From contig NZ_CP006367.1 of assembly GCF_001442755.1 (NCBI RefSeq), positions 3,410,001-3,474,000 of the forward strand: 64,000 nucleotides of DNA, read 5' to 3'. The notes beneath the pieces are model-generated. The model searched no databases. It had not been told where the DNA came from and was given only the letters and a program-made list of their open reading frames with translations. Made by a program: the position numbers and the translations under genes. Shown in pieces: positions 1 to 9,360 of this stretch. Numbering within the stretch: the first letter of the stretch is position 1; the number at the start of each line of letters is the position of its first letter. Source of the DNA: Aureimonas sp. AU20. Its GTDB lineage: Bacteria > Pseudomonadota > Alphaproteobacteria > Rhizobiales > Rhizobiaceae.

Positions 1-1143
1 CGCCTCGCGGATTTCACTCTCGGTGACGGTGAGCGGCGGCAGGAAGCGCACGACATTGTCGCCGGCGGGTGCCGCCAGCATCGAATGATCGCGCAGCGCC
101 TCGATCAGCTTCGTGTTGGGCACCACGGCCTTGAGGCCGATCAGGAGCCCCTCGCCGCGAACTTCCGAGACCACGGCGGGATAGCGATCGGCCAGCGAGG
201 CAAGGCTCTGCTTGAACAGAAGCGCGTTGTGGCGCACCTGGTCGAGGAAGCCCTCTCCCAGGACCACGTCTAGGACGGCATTGCCCACCGCCATGGCGAG
301 CGGGTTGCCGCCGAATGTCGTGCCGTGCGTGCCGGGCGTCATGCCCTTGGCGGCCTCGTCCGTGGCAAGGCACGCGCCGAGCGGGAAGCCGCCGCCGATA
401 CCCTTGGCCGAGGCCAGGATGTCAGGCGTGACGCCGGTGATCTCATAGGCGAAGAAGCGCCCGGTGCGCCCGACGCCGGTCTGCACCTCGTCGAAGATCA
501 GGAGCAGGCCGTGCTCGTCGCAGAGATCGCGGATCAGCTTCAGGAAGCCGGCGTCGGGCGCGCGGATGCCGCCCTCGCCCTGGATCGGCTCGATCAGGAT
601 CGCGGCCGTCTCGGCGCCGATCGCCGCGCGCAGCGCCGCCACGTCGCCGAAGGGAACCTGGTCGAAGCCCTCGACCTTCGGGCCGAAGCCTTCGAGATAC
701 TTGGCCTGACCGCCAGCGGCGATGGTGGCCAGCGTGCGGCCGTGAAAGGCGCCCTCGAAGGTCACGATGCGGAAGCGCTCGGGATGCCCTGAGACATACT
801 GGTAGCGCCGCGCCGTCTTGATGGCGCATTCCAGCGCCTCGGCGCCGGAATTGGTGAAGAACACCTTATCGGCGAAGGACGCCTCGACCAGCCGGCCGGC
901 GAGCTTTTCCTGCCCAGGCACGTGGAAGAGGTTGGACGTGTGCCAGAGCTTGCCCGCCTGCTCGGTGAGCGCCGCCACGAGATGGGGATGGGCGTGGCCG
1001 AGCGAGTTCACCGCGATGCCGCCGGTGAAGTCCAGAAACTTGCGCCCGTCCGACATGTGCAGCCAGACCCCCTCGCCTCGCTCCACTCGAAGGTCCGCGC
1101 GCGCGAAGGTGGCAAACAGCGGATTGTCGTGGGTCTCGGCCAT
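1..1143 (-). CDS. argD: Acetylornithine/succinyldiaminopimelate aminotransferase, 3' end cut by window edge
   Basis: This PLP enzyme transaminates N-acetylornithine in cytosolic arginine synthesis and often also acts in lysine synthesis. The ATG at 1143 opens a frame of 381 codons that runs off the window; the family is about 400 residues long, so only a short C-terminus is missing. Class-III aminotransferase marks are clear: FTNSGAEA near residue 97 (cofactor phosphate site), [11 protein letters not shown] near 218 (the Asp that holds the pyridine ring), and [13 protein letters not shown] with the Schiff-base lysine near 247. A TTGACA promoter lies about 100 bp upstream. In Rhizobiales argF commonly follows, which would lie outside the window. 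Other class-III aminotransferases are possible, but the N-terminal GVWLHMSDG and [11 protein letters not shown] stretches favour ArgD. Confidence 0.93.
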   Translation of the reverse strand, partial: MAETHDNPLFATFARADLRVERGEGVWLHMSDGRKFLDFTGGIAVNSLGHAHPHLVAALTEQAGKLWHTSNLFHVPGQEKLAGRLVEASFADKVFFTNSGAEALECAIKTARRYQYVSGHPERFRIVTFEGAFHGRTLATIAAGGQAKYLEGFGPKVEGFDQVPFGDVAALRAAIGAETAAILIEPIQGEGGIRAPDAGFLKLIRDLCDEHGLLLIFDEVQTGVGRTGRFFAYEITGVTPDILASAKGIGGGFPLGACLATDEAAKGMTPGTHGTTFGGNPLAMAVGNAVLDVVLGEGFLDQVRHNALLFKQSLASLADRYPAVVSEVRGEGLLIGLKAVVPNTKLIEALRDHSMLAAPAGDNVVRFLPPLTVTESEIREA

Positions 1144-1236
1144 GGCGATACTTCTCGTTGGCATGGACAATGGAGGGAACGGCGGCGCGAAGGCGGCCGG
1201 AGCGGCAGGCACAATAAGCCCGCGCGCAACGCGCTG

Positions 1237-1267
1237 CCTATACCATGGCCGGGGCGCGAATTGTCAA
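1237..1267 (-). promoter_or_regulatory. Candidate sigma-70 promoter for argD
   Basis: On the minus strand a perfect TTGACA (1267-1262) is followed after 18-19 bp by GTATAG/TATAGG (about 1243-1237). The start would lie some 90 nt before the argD ATG. The -35 is ideal and the spacing slightly long; this is pattern matching only. Confidence 0.45.
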
Positions 1268-1524
1268 CGAAAGCCGAAGTTTCGCCTTTTGCGAGCCTCT
1301 ATGCTTCCGTAAACGTCGCTCCGCACCCATAAGCTGTTGAAAAGGGGGCGAAACGATTCGCCCGGCGGCGCCCACTCTTGCCGCCCTTCGCACTCGCGTT
1401 CTAGAACCCTCTCAGACACCAGATTTCGTGTGGGAAGTCCCGTCGATCCGCAAGGGGTCGACAGGGGCTATGGATGACGGCACCGGCCGCCCTCCCGCAG
1501 CGACAGAGTACGAGGAGTCTGTTC
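1268..1524. other. Intergenic part between argD and gcrA
   Basis: This is the gcrA side of a 381-bp divergent intergenic region. I see no gene in it. A GANTC site (GATTC, 1355-1359), the target of the alphaproteobacterial CcrM methylase that GcrA reads, lies about 170 bp before gcrA. A TTGAAA at 1338 could be a -35 box, but no convincing -10 follows. Confidence 0.4.
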
Positions 1525-2268
1525 ATGAGTTGGACCGAGGAGCGCATCGAGCTGCTCACCCGCCTTTGGGGCGAAGGTCGAAGCGCCAGCCAGATCGCGG
1601 CGGAGCTCGGCGGCGTGACGCGCAACGCCGTGATCGGCAAGGTTCACCGGCTGAAGCTGGACAACCGCCCCAAGGGCGGCGCGGACGAGAGCCCCGCCGA
1701 GGCCGCCCCCGTGGCGCCGATGCGCGTCGCGCCAGCCTTCGAGCCCGCGCCCCAGCCCGTGCCGGTCGCCGCCGCGCCCGTGCCGGAGCCGGTGGCCGCG
1801 CCGTCGATCGCGGCGGTGGAGCCGCCCGCCCCGCGCCGCGAGTTCGCGCCTGCGCCCGTCGCGGCTCCGGTGGCAACGCCCACCTCGGCCCCCATGCCGA
1901 CGCCGAGCGCCGCGCCGCGCATCCTGACGCCCTCCATGCCCACTTCCGCCCCGCCGCGCGCGCCCATGCCGCTCCGCCAGCCGATGATCCATTCGGTGGG
2001 CGCCACGGCCCTTAAGATGGACCCGGACGCCGGCGCCTTCGAGGAGGCCCAGCCGTTCGGTCATTCCGAAGGCGGCGAGGTCGTGCCCATGTCGCGCAAC
2101 CTGACGCTGGTGCAGCTTTCCGACCGCACCTGCAAATGGCCGCTGGGCGACCCGCTGAGCCCGGACTTCCGCTTCTGCGGAAACCATTCCCAGGACTCCT
2201 CGCCCTATTGCAAGCACCACGCGCGCATCGCCTTCCAGCCGATGTCGGAGCGCCGCCGCGTTCGCTAA
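1525..2268 (+). CDS. gcrA: Cell-cycle regulator GcrA
   Basis: GcrA is an alphaproteobacterial transcription cofactor that binds sigma-70 RNA polymerase and acts at promoters carrying CcrM-methylated GANTC sites. The 247-residue product starts with the family signature MSWTEERIELL and a helix-turn-helix ending TRNAVIGKVHRLKL (residues 1-48). A long Ala/Pro linker (about 60-160) follows, then the conserved C-terminal block with TCKWPLGDP and a CGNHS...YCKHH cysteine/histidine cluster. I start it at the ATG at 1525 because the family begins there and a GAGGAG sequence lies just upstream; an in-frame ATG at 1474 would add 17 unconserved residues. The linker is longer than in Caulobacter GcrA. A strong terminator follows at 2384. 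Confidence 0.95.
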   Translation: MSWTEERIELLTRLWGEGRSASQIAAELGGVTRNAVIGKVHRLKLDNRPKGGADESPAEAAPVAPMRVAPAFEPAPQPVPVAAAPVPEPVAAPSIAAVEPPAPRREFAPAPVAAPVATPTSAPMPTPSAAPRILTPSMPTSAPPRAPMPLRQPMIHSVGATALKMDPDAGAFEEAQPFGHSEGGEVVPMSRNLTLVQLSDRTCKWPLGDPLSPDFRFCGNHSQDSSPYCKHHARIAFQPMSERRRVR

Positions 2269-2287
2269 GGGCGTTCCCCGGCAAGGC

Positions 2288-2358
2288 GGAAACGCTTTTC
2301 CGAGACATGAGACGAAATCGTGGACCTTGCAGCGTTCCGGCAAGCCGGAATGCTTCAG
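2288..2358. repeat. REP-like imperfect palindrome, copy 1
   Basis: This stretch after gcrA has GGAAACGCTTTTCC at one end and GCGTTCCGG...CCGGAATGC at the other, with GAGACGAAATCG inside. By eye it aligns with intergenic sequence at 58458-58534 and, more loosely, 61135-61236. Such mosaic palindromes are common in Rhizobiales intergenic DNA. The alignment was made by eye. Confidence 0.45.
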
Positions 2359-2383
2359 GCGCTTTCCATCCATCGCGGTTTAG

Positions 2384-2412
2384 AGCCCGGCCTTCGCGCC
2401 GGGCTTTTCTTT
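2384..2412 (+). terminator. Rho-independent terminator after gcrA
   Basis: Stem AGCCCGGC / GCCGGGCT with a six-base loop, followed by TTTCTTT, 116 bp after the gcrA stop. Confidence 0.75.
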
Positions 2413-2440
2413 GCGCCGGCCGCTCCCCCGGCCTTCCTGC

Positions 2441-2510
2441 CAGAAAGCGTCTCCCGCTCGCGCCTGTCCTGCGTTATGAGGCAGGCCATGCGAGCGGAAG
2501 ACGCTTTCTG
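2441..2510. repeat. 70-bp imperfect palindrome
   Basis: CAGAAAGCGTCT at the left end is matched exactly by AGACGCTTTCTG at the right end, and the arms continue with CCGCTCGC / GCGAGCGG after one mismatch. It lies between the gcrA terminator and the DUF3297 gene, with no T-run after it. It could be a REP-type element or a structured leader for the next gene. Confidence 0.55.
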
Positions 2511-2563
2511 ATCTGGGCGCCGGTCCGGCCGGCGCGCGAGGCCCCTTTCGAAAAGGCTATGAC

Positions 2564-2821
2564 ATGACCGATACCCCCGCCCTTCCCGACCGTCTGGCGA
2601 TCGACCCGGACAGCCCGTTCCATGACGAGGCGCTGCTGGCGCGCGGCATCGGCATCCGCTTCAACGGTAACGAGAAGACCAATGTCGAGGAATATTGCGT
2701 CAGCGAAGGCTGGGTGCGCGTGGCCGCCGGCAAGGCCAAGGACCGCCAGGGCAAGCCGCTCTTGATGAAGCTGAAGGGCACGGTCGAGCCCTATCTGAAG
2801 GACGAGAGCGCCGAGGGCTGA
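2564..2821 (+). CDS. DUF3297 family small protein
   Basis: This 85-residue protein matches the conserved alphaproteobacterial family DUF3297, whose role is unknown; members are sometimes mislabelled as glutathione peroxidase. Recognisable stretches are GIGIRFNGNEKTNVEEYC (residues 28-45) and EGWVRVAAGKAKDRQGKPL (47-65). It has no signal peptide or membrane segment and one cysteine. It stands alone, with a palindrome upstream and a strong bidirectional terminator downstream shared with the convergent phoB. No function should be assumed. Confidence 0.85.
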   Translation: MTDTPALPDRLAIDPDSPFHDEALLARGIGIRFNGNEKTNVEEYCVSEGWVRVAAGKAKDRQGKPLLMKLKGTVEPYLKDESAEG

Positions 2822-2835
2822 TCGCCCTCGTCCGC

Positions 2836-2889
2836 CAAACGAAAACGCCGCGAGCAGCCGTTTGGCTCTCGCGGCGTTTTCGTTTTGGA
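2836..2889. terminator. Bidirectional terminator between DUF3297 gene and phoB
   Basis: A long near-perfect stem, CGAAAACGCCGCGAG / CTCGCGGCGTTTTCG, has A-rich and T-rich flanks on both sides, so it can end transcripts from both convergent genes. Confidence 0.8.
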
Positions 2890-2903
2890 AGGACGGCTGA
2901 GCC

Positions 2904-3635
2904 TCAGCTCGCCTCGGCCCGTTGCTGCACGGGCCGCGCGGCGGCGGTGAAGTTCTCGTCCAGCGAATAGCCCGCCCCGCGCACGGTGCGGATCGGGTCG
3001 CGCTGGCGGCCCCGGTTGATGGCCTTGCGCAGACGCCCGACATGGACGTCCACGGTGCGCTCGTCGACATAGATGTCGCGACCCCAGACGCCGTCCAACA
3101 GTTGCTCGCGCGAGAAGACGCGGCCGGGCGACTGCATGAGGAACTCCAGGAGGCGGAACTCGGTGGGTCCGAGCTTGACCTCGCGGCCGGCGCGGCGCAC
3201 GCGATGCGTCTCGCGGTCGAGGTCGAGATCGCCCGCCACGAGCTGGCTGGAGATGCGCTCGGGCTTCACCCGACGCAGCATGGCGCGCACGCGGGCCATG
3301 AGCTCGGGAGTCGAGAAGGGCTTCACGACATAGTCGTCCGCCCCGACCGAAAGGCCGCGCACCCGCTCGCTTTCCTCGCCGCGCGCCGTCAGCATGATGA
3401 TCGGCAGGCGTTCGGTCTCGGGCCGCGTGCGCAGGCGCCGGCAAAGCTCGACGCCGGACAGGCCGGGCAGCATCCAGTCCAGCAGAAGAAGGTCGGGCAC
3501 GCCCTCTTTCAGCCGCAGGTCGGCCTCGTCGCCACGCGCGATCACGTCGACGTCGTAACCCTCGGCCTCAAGATTGTAGCGAAGGAGGACGCCCAGCGCC
3601 TCCTCGTCCTCGACGACGGTGATCCGGGCGCCCAT
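2904..3635 (-). CDS. phoB: Phosphate regulon response regulator PhoB
   Basis: PhoB is the OmpR-class regulator that, once phosphorylated by PhoR under phosphate shortage, binds Pho boxes. The 243-residue product has a receiver domain (about 5-118) with the acidic pair E9/D10, phospho-acceptor D53 in LLLLDWMLPG and KPFS near 105, then a winged-helix domain (about 135-230) with GPTEFRLLEFLM and DERTVDVHVGRLRKAI. The ATG at 3635 gives the usual family N-terminus; the open frame extends far upstream only as a shadow of phoU. It starts 5 bp after the phoU stop and is the last gene of the phosphate operon. A 17-residue tail follows the DNA-binding domain. Confidence 0.95.
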   Translation of the reverse strand: MGARITVVEDEEALGVLLRYNLEAEGYDVDVIARGDEADLRLKEGVPDLLLLDWMLPGLSGVELCRRLRTRPETERLPIIMLTARGEESERVRGLSVGADDYVVKPFSTPELMARVRAMLRRVKPERISSQLVAGDLDLDRETHRVRRAGREVKLGPTEFRLLEFLMQSPGRVFSREQLLDGVWGRDIYVDERTVDVHVGRLRKAINRGRQRDPIRTVRGAGYSLDENFTAAARPVQQRAEAS

Positions 3636-3640
3636 GCGAC

Positions 3641-4363
3641 TTACCCGTTCAGGCCGGAAGAGGGCGAGGCGATCGAGGGCGTCGAGTCGCTCTTGGGCCG
3701 CTCGACCTCCATCTGTTTGCCGGTCTTGATGTAGTAGACCGTCTCGGCGATGTTGGTCGCGTGGTCGCCGATGCGCTCGATGTTCTTGGCCGAGAAGAGA
3801 AGATGCGTGCAGGCCGTGATGTTGCGCGGATCTTCCATCATGTAGGTCAGGAGTTCGCGGAAGAGCGAGGTGTAGAGCGCGTCGATCTCGGCGTCCTGGG
3901 CGCGGATTTCCAGTGCCCGCACGTCGTCGCGCGTGGCATAGACGTCGAGCACGTTCTTCAGCTGGCCCAGCGCCAGTTCCGACATGTGCTCGATGCCGCG
4001 CACCAGCTGCACCGGCTGCTTGTGGTCGGTCACCGCGATCACGCGCTTGGCGATGTTCTTGCCGAGATCGCCGATGCGCTCGAGATCGTTGGAGATGCGG
4101 ATGGCGCCGACGATCTCGCGCAGGTCGTGCGCCATCGGCTGGCGCTTGCCGATCGTGAGGACCGCGCGTTCGTCCACTTCGCGCTGCAGCGTGTCGAGAA
4201 GGATGTCGTCGGCAACGACGGACTGCGCCAGACCCCAATCGGAGCGGATCAGGGCGGAGACCGCCTGCTCGACCATGCGCTCGGCCTGGCCGCCCATTTC
4301 GGAAATGCGACGAAGGATGAATTTCAGTTCGTCGTCGTAGGACGAGACGATGTGATGTTCCAT
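3641..4363 (-). CDS. phoU: Phosphate signalling protein PhoU
   Basis: PhoU is a cytoplasmic helical protein that links PstSCAB activity to PhoR and keeps the regulon off when phosphate is plentiful. The product has 240 residues, the usual length, with the two PhoU repeats visible: LERIGDLGKNIAKR (about 114-127) and IERIGDHATNIAETVYY (about 193-209). Each carries the E/D-rich metal-binding motif. It begins with MEHHIVSSYDDEL, typical of alphaproteobacteria. It sits between pstB and phoB in the same transcription unit. Confidence 0.96.
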   Translation of the reverse strand: MEHHIVSSYDDELKFILRRISEMGGQAERMVEQAVSALIRSDWGLAQSVVADDILLDTLQREVDERAVLTIGKRQPMAHDLREIVGAIRISNDLERIGDLGKNIAKRVIAVTDHKQPVQLVRGIEHMSELALGQLKNVLDVYATRDDVRALEIRAQDAEIDALYTSLFRELLTYMMEDPRNITACTHLLFSAKNIERIGDHATNIAETVYYIKTGKQMEVERPKSDSTPSIASPSSGLNG

Positions 4364-4433
4364 GAAACGAACTCTCCCTGTTTCGCGGAGAACGACTCCC
4401 GGCCCGATAAGGCTGCGGGAGCCGGGAGCGAGG

Positions 4434-5243
4434 TCAGCCGAAGCGGCCGGTGATGTAGTCCTGCGTGCGCTTGTCGTCGGGGTTCTGGAACATCTTTTCC
4501 GTGGAACCGACCTCGACGATCTTGCCGAGGTGGAACATCGCCGTGCGCTGCGAGACGCGGGCCGCCTGCTGCATCGAGTGGGTGACGATGACGATGGTGA
4601 AGTTCTGCTTCAGCTCGTCGATCAGTTCCTCGACCGTGGCGGTCGCGATCGGATCGAGGGCCGAGCAGGGCTCGTCCATCAGGATCACCTCGGGCGAAAC
4701 GGCGATGGCGCGAGCGATGCACAGGCGCTGCTGCTGGCCGCCGGACAGACCCGTGCCGGCGTCATGGAGGCGATCCTTCACCTCCTCGAACAGGCCGGCC
4801 TTGCGCAGCGAGGTCACGACGACCTCCTCCAGGTCCGTCTTCGACTTGGCCAGACCGTGGATCTTCGGGCCATAGGCGACGTTCTCGAAGATCGACTTCG
4901 GGAACGGGTTGGGCTTCTGAAACACCATGCCGACCCGGGCGCGCAGTTCCACCACGTCGATCTGCGGGTTGTAAATGTCCTCGCCGTCGAGCGTGATGAG
5001 GCCCTTGACCTTGGCGCCCTCGACCGTGTCGTTCATGCGGTTGAGCGAGCGCAGGAAGGTAGACTTGCCGCAGCCCGAAGGGCCGATCAGCGCCGTCACC
5101 TGCCGCTCGTAGACGTCGAGATTGACCTCGAACAAGGCCTGCTTCGCGCCGTAGAAGACCGAGACGTTCTCGCCCTTCATCTTGGTGGCGAGGACGGGCG
5201 CGTTGGTCTTCGGGGCGGCGGTCAAATGAAGATTGTCCATCAT
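4434..5243 (-). CDS. pstB: Phosphate ABC transporter ATP-binding protein PstB
   Basis: PstB is the ATPase of the high-affinity phosphate importer PstSCAB. The 269-residue protein has Walker [10 protein letters not shown] (54-62), a Q-loop in [19 protein letters not shown], the signature LSGGQQQR, Walker [14 protein letters not shown] and a switch histidine in [14 protein letters not shown] used the first of two tandem ATG codons (5243 or 5240); the frame upstream is only a shadow of pstA. A GGAAAG sequence lies about 12 bp upstream. It follows pstA after 17 bp and precedes phoU by 70 bp. Confidence 0.97.
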   Translation of the reverse strand: MMDNLHLTAAPKTNAPVLATKMKGENVSVFYGAKQALFEVNLDVYERQVTALIGPSGCGKSTFLRSLNRMNDTVEGAKVKGLITLDGEDIYNPQIDVVELRARVGMVFQKPNPFPKSIFENVAYGPKIHGLAKSKTDLEEVVVTSLRKAGLFEEVKDRLHDAGTGLSGGQQQRLCIARAIAVSPEVILMDEPCSALDPIATATVEELIDELKQNFTIVIVTHSMQQAARVSQRTAMFHLGKIVEVGSTEKMFQNPDDKRTQDYITGRFG

Positions 5244-5260
5244 AAGAAATCCGTTCTTTC

Positions 5261-6586
5261 CTACCAGCGACGCTCGAAGCGACGACGAAGCAGAATGGCG
5301 GTGATGTTCATGACCGCCAGGAAAAGGAGAAGCACGATGATCGCGCCCGACGTGCGCTCCACGAAGGCGCGCTCGGCCTCGTTGGCCCACATGTAGATCT
5401 GCACGGGCAGAGCGGTGGCGGGGTCCATCGGCGTCGCGGGGTAGTTGGCGACGAAGGCGACCATGCCGATCAGGAGCAGCGGCGCGGTTTCGCCGAGCGC
5501 GTGGGCAAGGCCGATGATCGTGCCGGTGAGAATGCCCGGCATCGCCAGCGGCAGAACGTGGTGGAACACCATCTGCATCTTGGAGGCGCCGAGGCCGAGC
5601 GCGGCGGCACGGATCGAAGGCGGCACGGCTTTCAGCGCGGCGCGCGTCGCGATGATGATGGTCGGCAGCGTCATCAGCGTCAGCACGAGGCCGCCGACCA
5701 GCGAGGCCGAGCGCGGCAGGCCGAACCAGTTGACGAAGACCGCGAGGCCGAGAAGGCCGTAGACGATCGAGGGGACGGCCGCCAGATTGTTGATGTTCAC
5801 CTCGATCAGGTCGGTGAAGCGGTTCTTGGGCGCGAACTCCTCGAGATAGATCGAGGCGGCGACGCCGATCGGCAGCGCAAGGGCGAGAACGATCGCCATC
5901 ATGTAGAGCGAGCCGATCAGCGCCACGCCGACGCCGGCCGTCTCGGCGCGCGAGGAGGCGCCGAAAGTGAAGAGGCCGGTGTTGAAGCGCTGGGTCAGCT
6001 CGCCACGGCTTTCCAGCTGGCGGATCCATTCCAGCTGCTGGTCCTTGATCGGCCGGCGCGCTTCGGGGATCGACAGGTCGAACTGGCCCTTCACCGCCGA
6101 GTCCACGGTGGAGTTGGCGTAGATCCAGATCTCCTGCGTGGTGCCGATGATCGAGAGATCGTCCATCACCATGTTGGCGAGCTGCGCGCGCACGCCCTGC
6201 GACAGGAGCTGCGAAGCGGCGGTGATGGCGGCGCGGTTGTTCGGGTCGATGCCGAGTTCCTTCACCAGCGCGTCCTGCACCAGGCGAGGATAGTTCGCCG
6301 TGCGCAGCACCGCCGGGTCGGCCTTGGCCCGGTCGTTCGGATCGATCACGCTCTTGGAGAAGGTGATCGGCAGACGGATCTCGGTCTGGAAGAAGGCGGT
6401 GTAGCCCTGCCCGATCACCGTCCAGAGCAGGATGGCGAGGAAGATCAGGCCGACGCCGATGGCCGAAAGGCCGTAGAGGCGGAAGCGGCGCTCGGAAGCG
6501 TAGCGGCGGCGCAGGCCGATGTCGCGACGGGCCGGACGGGCCGAGGTCGGGACGGCCGACCCTTGGGAAATCGTCGTATCGCTCAT
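5261..6586 (-). CDS. pstA: Phosphate ABC transporter permease PstA
   Basis: PstA is one of the two membrane subunits of the phosphate importer. At 441 residues it is the long alphaproteobacterial form: a first membrane helix at about 38-60, a large periplasmic insert (about 65-200, the DUF3333 region), then five C-terminal helices. The permease loop that contacts PstB is visible as [20 protein letters not shown] (about 331-350), and [10 protein letters not shown] is typical of the family. Its ATG shares one base with the pstC stop (TGATG), so the two are translationally coupled. Confidence 0.96.
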   Translation of the reverse strand: MSDTTISQGSAVPTSARPARRDIGLRRRYASERRFRLYGLSAIGVGLIFLAILLWTVIGQGYTAFFQTEIRLPITFSKSVIDPNDRAKADPAVLRTANYPRLVQDALVKELGIDPNNRAAITAASQLLSQGVRAQLANMVMDDLSIIGTTQEIWIYANSTVDSAVKGQFDLSIPEARRPIKDQQLEWIRQLESRGELTQRFNTGLFTFGASSRAETAGVGVALIGSLYMMAIVLALALPIGVAASIYLEEFAPKNRFTDLIEVNINNLAAVPSIVYGLLGLAVFVNWFGLPRSASLVGGLVLTLMTLPTIIIATRAALKAVPPSIRAAALGLGASKMQMVFHHVLPLAMPGILTGTIIGLAHALGETAPLLLIGMVAFVANYPATPMDPATALPVQIYMWANEAERAFVERTSGAIIVLLLFLAVMNITAILLRRRFERRW

Positions 6587-8061
6587 CAGTCGTACTGCTC
6601 CCGATACTTGCGCACGATGGCAAGGGCGATGATGTTGAGGATCAGCGTCAGCACGAAGAGCGTGATGCCGAGCGCGAAGGCCACCAGACTCTGCGGCGAG
6701 GTGAAGTCGAGATCACCGGTGAGCTGCGAGACGATCTTGACGGTGACTGTAGTCATCGCCTCGAACGGGTTGAGCGTGATGTTGGCGGCGATACCGGCGG
6801 CCAGAACCACGATCATGGTCTCGCCGATGGCGCGCGAGGCCGTCAGCAGCAGCGCCGACACGATGCCCGGCAGGGCGGCGGGCAGCACCACCTTCTTCAC
6901 CGTCTCGGACGGCGTGGCGCCGAGCCCCATCGAGCCGTCGCGCAGAGAGCGCGGCACGGCGGTGATGATGTCGTCCGACAAGGAGGACACGAAGGGGATG
7001 AGCATGATGCCCATCACCAGACCCGCCGTCAGGATCGACTGCGCCTGGATGAAGCCGACATAATTGCCGGTGAGCAGGCCGTTGATGCTGGCCGAGATGT
7101 CGCGAAGGAAGGGGCCGACGGTGATGAGCGCGAAGAAGCCGTAGACGATGGTCGGAATGCCGGCCAGGAGTTCGAGCAGCGGCTTCACCACCGAGCGCAC
7201 GCGGCTGGAGGCGTATTCGGCCATGTAGATGGCGGCGAAGAGGCCGACCGGCACGGCGAAGAGCATGGCCACGAAGGCGATGTAGAGCGTGCCCGCCAGA
7301 AGCGGGATCAGGCCGAACTGACCGGCGGCCTCGGAACCGGCGGCTGCGAAGCGAGGCTCCCAGACCGTTCCGAAGAAGAAGTCGACCGGGCGGATGCGGC
7401 TGAAGAAGTCGAGGGACTCGAACAGCATCGAGCAGACGATGCCGACGGTGGTGAGAATGGCGATCGAGGAGCAGACCACGAGGAAGGTCTTGACCACCCG
7501 CTCGACTTGGTTGCGGGCGCGAAGCCGGACCGCGATACGCGACAGGCCGAAGAGAAGGCCGCCGATCGCGAGAACCAGGGTCACGCCTGTCAGGGCGAGC
7601 CGGCTCATGTCCTCCATGTGGTTCTTTTCGAGCGCGATGGGGATCATCGCGTCGGTCGCGCCGCCCGGCAGCGGAATGCCGCGGCGCTCGAACAAAGGCT
7701 GGATGTCGGCGATGCGAGCGCTGGAAAGACCGGCCTGCTCGTCCGACGGCAAGGCGCGGATGCCCTGGCCGAGGGAGCGCACGAGCGAGCGGCCGAGCGA
7801 GACCGAGGCGGCCTGCGTGTCGGCCTCGAGGCGGCGCTCGACGGTGGCGAAGATCACCGCCGGCGAGATCGACAGCCAAAGCACCATGACGATCAGGGCG
7901 GGCACAACGGCCCAGCAGAAGACGAAGGACCCGTGATAGGTCGGGCGCGAATGCACCTTGGCGCCCGGCGAATCCGGCAGCGCGGCGCCCTTGCGGCGGC
8001 CAAGCCCATAGCCGACCAGACCGATCGCCAGGACAATCAGAATCAGAGCAAATGCGGACAC
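6586..8061 (-). CDS. pstC: Phosphate ABC transporter permease PstC
   Basis: PstC is the second membrane subunit of the phosphate importer. I start it at the GTG at 8061 (491 residues), which has GGGAGA nine bases upstream and gives an immediately hydrophobic N-terminus; a GTG at 8106 would add 15 residues without a ribosome site. One helix lies at the N-terminus, another at about 50-70, then a periplasmic insert, and six or so helices from about 160 on. Family marks are [20 protein letters not shown] and [16 protein letters not shown]. The long N-terminal half is normal for alphaproteobacteria. It follows pstS after a strong intercistronic hairpin. Confidence 0.95.
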   Translation of the reverse strand: MSAFALILIVLAIGLVGYGLGRRKGAALPDSPGAKVHSRPTYHGSFVFCWAVVPALIVMVLWLSISPAVIFATVERRLEADTQAASVSLGRSLVRSLGQGIRALPSDEQAGLSSARIADIQPLFERRGIPLPGGATDAMIPIALEKNHMEDMSRLALTGVTLVLAIGGLLFGLSRIAVRLRARNQVERVVKTFLVVCSSIAILTTVGIVCSMLFESLDFFSRIRPVDFFFGTVWEPRFAAAGSEAAGQFGLIPLLAGTLYIAFVAMLFAVPVGLFAAIYMAEYASSRVRSVVKPLLELLAGIPTIVYGFFALITVGPFLRDISASINGLLTGNYVGFIQAQSILTAGLVMGIMLIPFVSSLSDDIITAVPRSLRDGSMGLGATPSETVKKVVLPAALPGIVSALLLTASRAIGETMIVVLAAGIAANITLNPFEAMTTVTVKIVSQLTGDLDFTSPQSLVAFALGITLFVLTLILNIIALAIVRKYREQYD

Positions 8062-8136
8062 CGTTCGCCGTCTCCCGGGAGAATCATGAGCAGGCGCCCG
8101 TTTCACGGGATGGCCGGCTCGCGGTGAATGTGAAGA

Positions 8137-8160
8137 AGCCGGCCCTTGTCGGGCCGGCCT
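8137..8160 (-). promoter_or_regulatory. Intercistronic hairpin between pstS and pstC
   Basis: GCCGGCCC and its complement GGGCCGGC surround a four-base loop in the 116 bp between pstS and pstC. On the minus strand it is followed by TTCTTC, not a true T-run. Such hairpins after the binding-protein gene usually stabilise the upstream message or partly stop transcription, giving more PstS than permease. Confidence 0.6.
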
Positions 8161-8177
8161 CCGTCAAAGCTGAGAGA

Positions 8178-9224
8178 TCAGCCCTTGATCGTGGTGCCGG
8201 CCTCGAAAGCCTTGCGGGCTTCCTCGCGCTGCGCATCCGGCGCCGGCACGAGACCGTACTGGGCGAGCGGGCCGCCGGGGCCGACCATCTGGTCGTCGAG
8301 GAAGAAGTTGACGAACTCCTTCAGGCCCGGAACGACGCCGAGATGCGCCTTCTTGACGTAGAAGAAGAGCGGACGCGACACCGGATACTTGCCGGAAGCG
8401 ACGGTCTCGACCGACGGCGTAACGCCGGAAACGGTGGCGACCTTCAGCTTGTCCTGGTTCTGCTCGTAGAAGGCCAGACCGAACACGCCGACGCCCTGCG
8501 GGTTGGCGGCGATGCGGGCGAGCGTCTCGGTGTAGTCGCCAGCGATGTCCACCGCCTTGCCGTCGTTGCGGATCTGATGGCACTGCTTCTCGGCGGCCTT
8601 GTCGTCGAGGCCCGAGGTCTTGAAGGCTTCGAGCGCGCCCGAGGCCTTGCAGCCGGCGACGACGGTCTTCTCTTCGAAGACTTCGCGCGTGCCGTGGTTC
8701 TCGGCCGGGATGAAGGCGATGATGTCCTGGTTCGGCAGCGAGGCGTCGACGTCGGACCACTTGGCGGCGGTGTTGTCGACGACCTTGCCGTCCTTCACGA
8801 CCTTGCCGGCGAGCGCCTTAAAGACCTGCTCGGGGGTCAGCGCGAAGCTCGGGCCCGAAGCGGCGGAGGCGAAGACGATGCCGTCATAGCCGAAACGCAC
8901 TTCCTGGATCTCGGTGACGCCGGCGCCGGTGCAGGCCTTCTTCTCGGACTCCGAGATCGGGCGCGAGGCGTTGGCGATGTCGACCGTCTCCGGGCCAACG
9001 CCCGAGCAGAACTGGCGGAAGCCGCCGGAGGTGCCGCCGGACTCGACCACCGGGGTCGGGAAGTCGGGGAAGATCTCGCCGAAGTTCTGCGCCACGATCT
9101 GCGCATAGGGCAGAACCGTGGACGAACCGGCCGAATGGACGGGCTGCGCGCTCTGCGCGAAAGCGGCGCCCGTCGTCATGACGGCAGCGCCCAGGGCAAG
9201 GCTGGCGAGAAGGGATTTGCTCAC
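8178..9224 (-). CDS. pstS: Periplasmic phosphate-binding protein PstS
   Basis: PstS captures phosphate in the periplasm for PstCAB. The GTG at 9224 with GGAG eight bases upstream gives 348 residues starting with a Sec signal peptide, SLLASLALGAAVMTTGAAFA, cleaved before QSAQPVHS. Phosphate-contacting stretches are AGSSTVLPYAQ (residues 33-43), ESGGTSGGFRQFCSG (about 61-75) and ENHGTREVFEE. The open frame continues upstream to 9317, but that would bury the signal peptide and overlap the Pho box. It is the first structural gene of the operon. Confidence 0.96.
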   Translation of the reverse strand: MSKSLLASLALGAAVMTTGAAFAQSAQPVHSAGSSTVLPYAQIVAQNFGEIFPDFPTPVVESGGTSGGFRQFCSGVGPETVDIANASRPISESEKKACTGAGVTEIQEVRFGYDGIVFASAASGPSFALTPEQVFKALAGKVVKDGKVVDNTAAKWSDVDASLPNQDIIAFIPAENHGTREVFEEKTVVAGCKASGALEAFKTSGLDDKAAEKQCHQIRNDGKAVDIAGDYTETLARIAANPQGVGVFGLAFYEQNQDKLKVATVSGVTPSVETVASGKYPVSRPLFFYVKKAHLGVVPGLKEFVNFFLDDQMVGPGGPLAQYGLVPAPDAQREEARKAFEAGTTIKG

Positions 9225-9324
9225 AGGCGTTTCTCCATCGAAACGTTTCGAATGCGAACCGCCGGGCGAACTCGATTCCGCGGCGCTGTTCATGATCGGT
9301 CTAGCGGGCCGACGCAACCTATCT

Positions 9325-9353
9325 ATGACAAATCCACATCCGATTTATGACAG
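9325..9353 (-). promoter_or_regulatory. Pho box upstream of pstS
   Basis: Read on the minus strand, CTGTCAT (9353-9347) and TTGTCAT (9331-9325) start 22 bp apart, exactly two 11-bp units, with a degenerate CGGATGT unit between them. PhoB binds 7-bp half-sites spaced every 11 bp, so this fits a Pho box of three units. It lies about 100 bp before the pstS start and just after the phoR stop, so PhoB can switch on pstSCAB-phoUB separately from phoR. Confidence 0.8.
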
Positions 9354-9360
9354 CATAACC

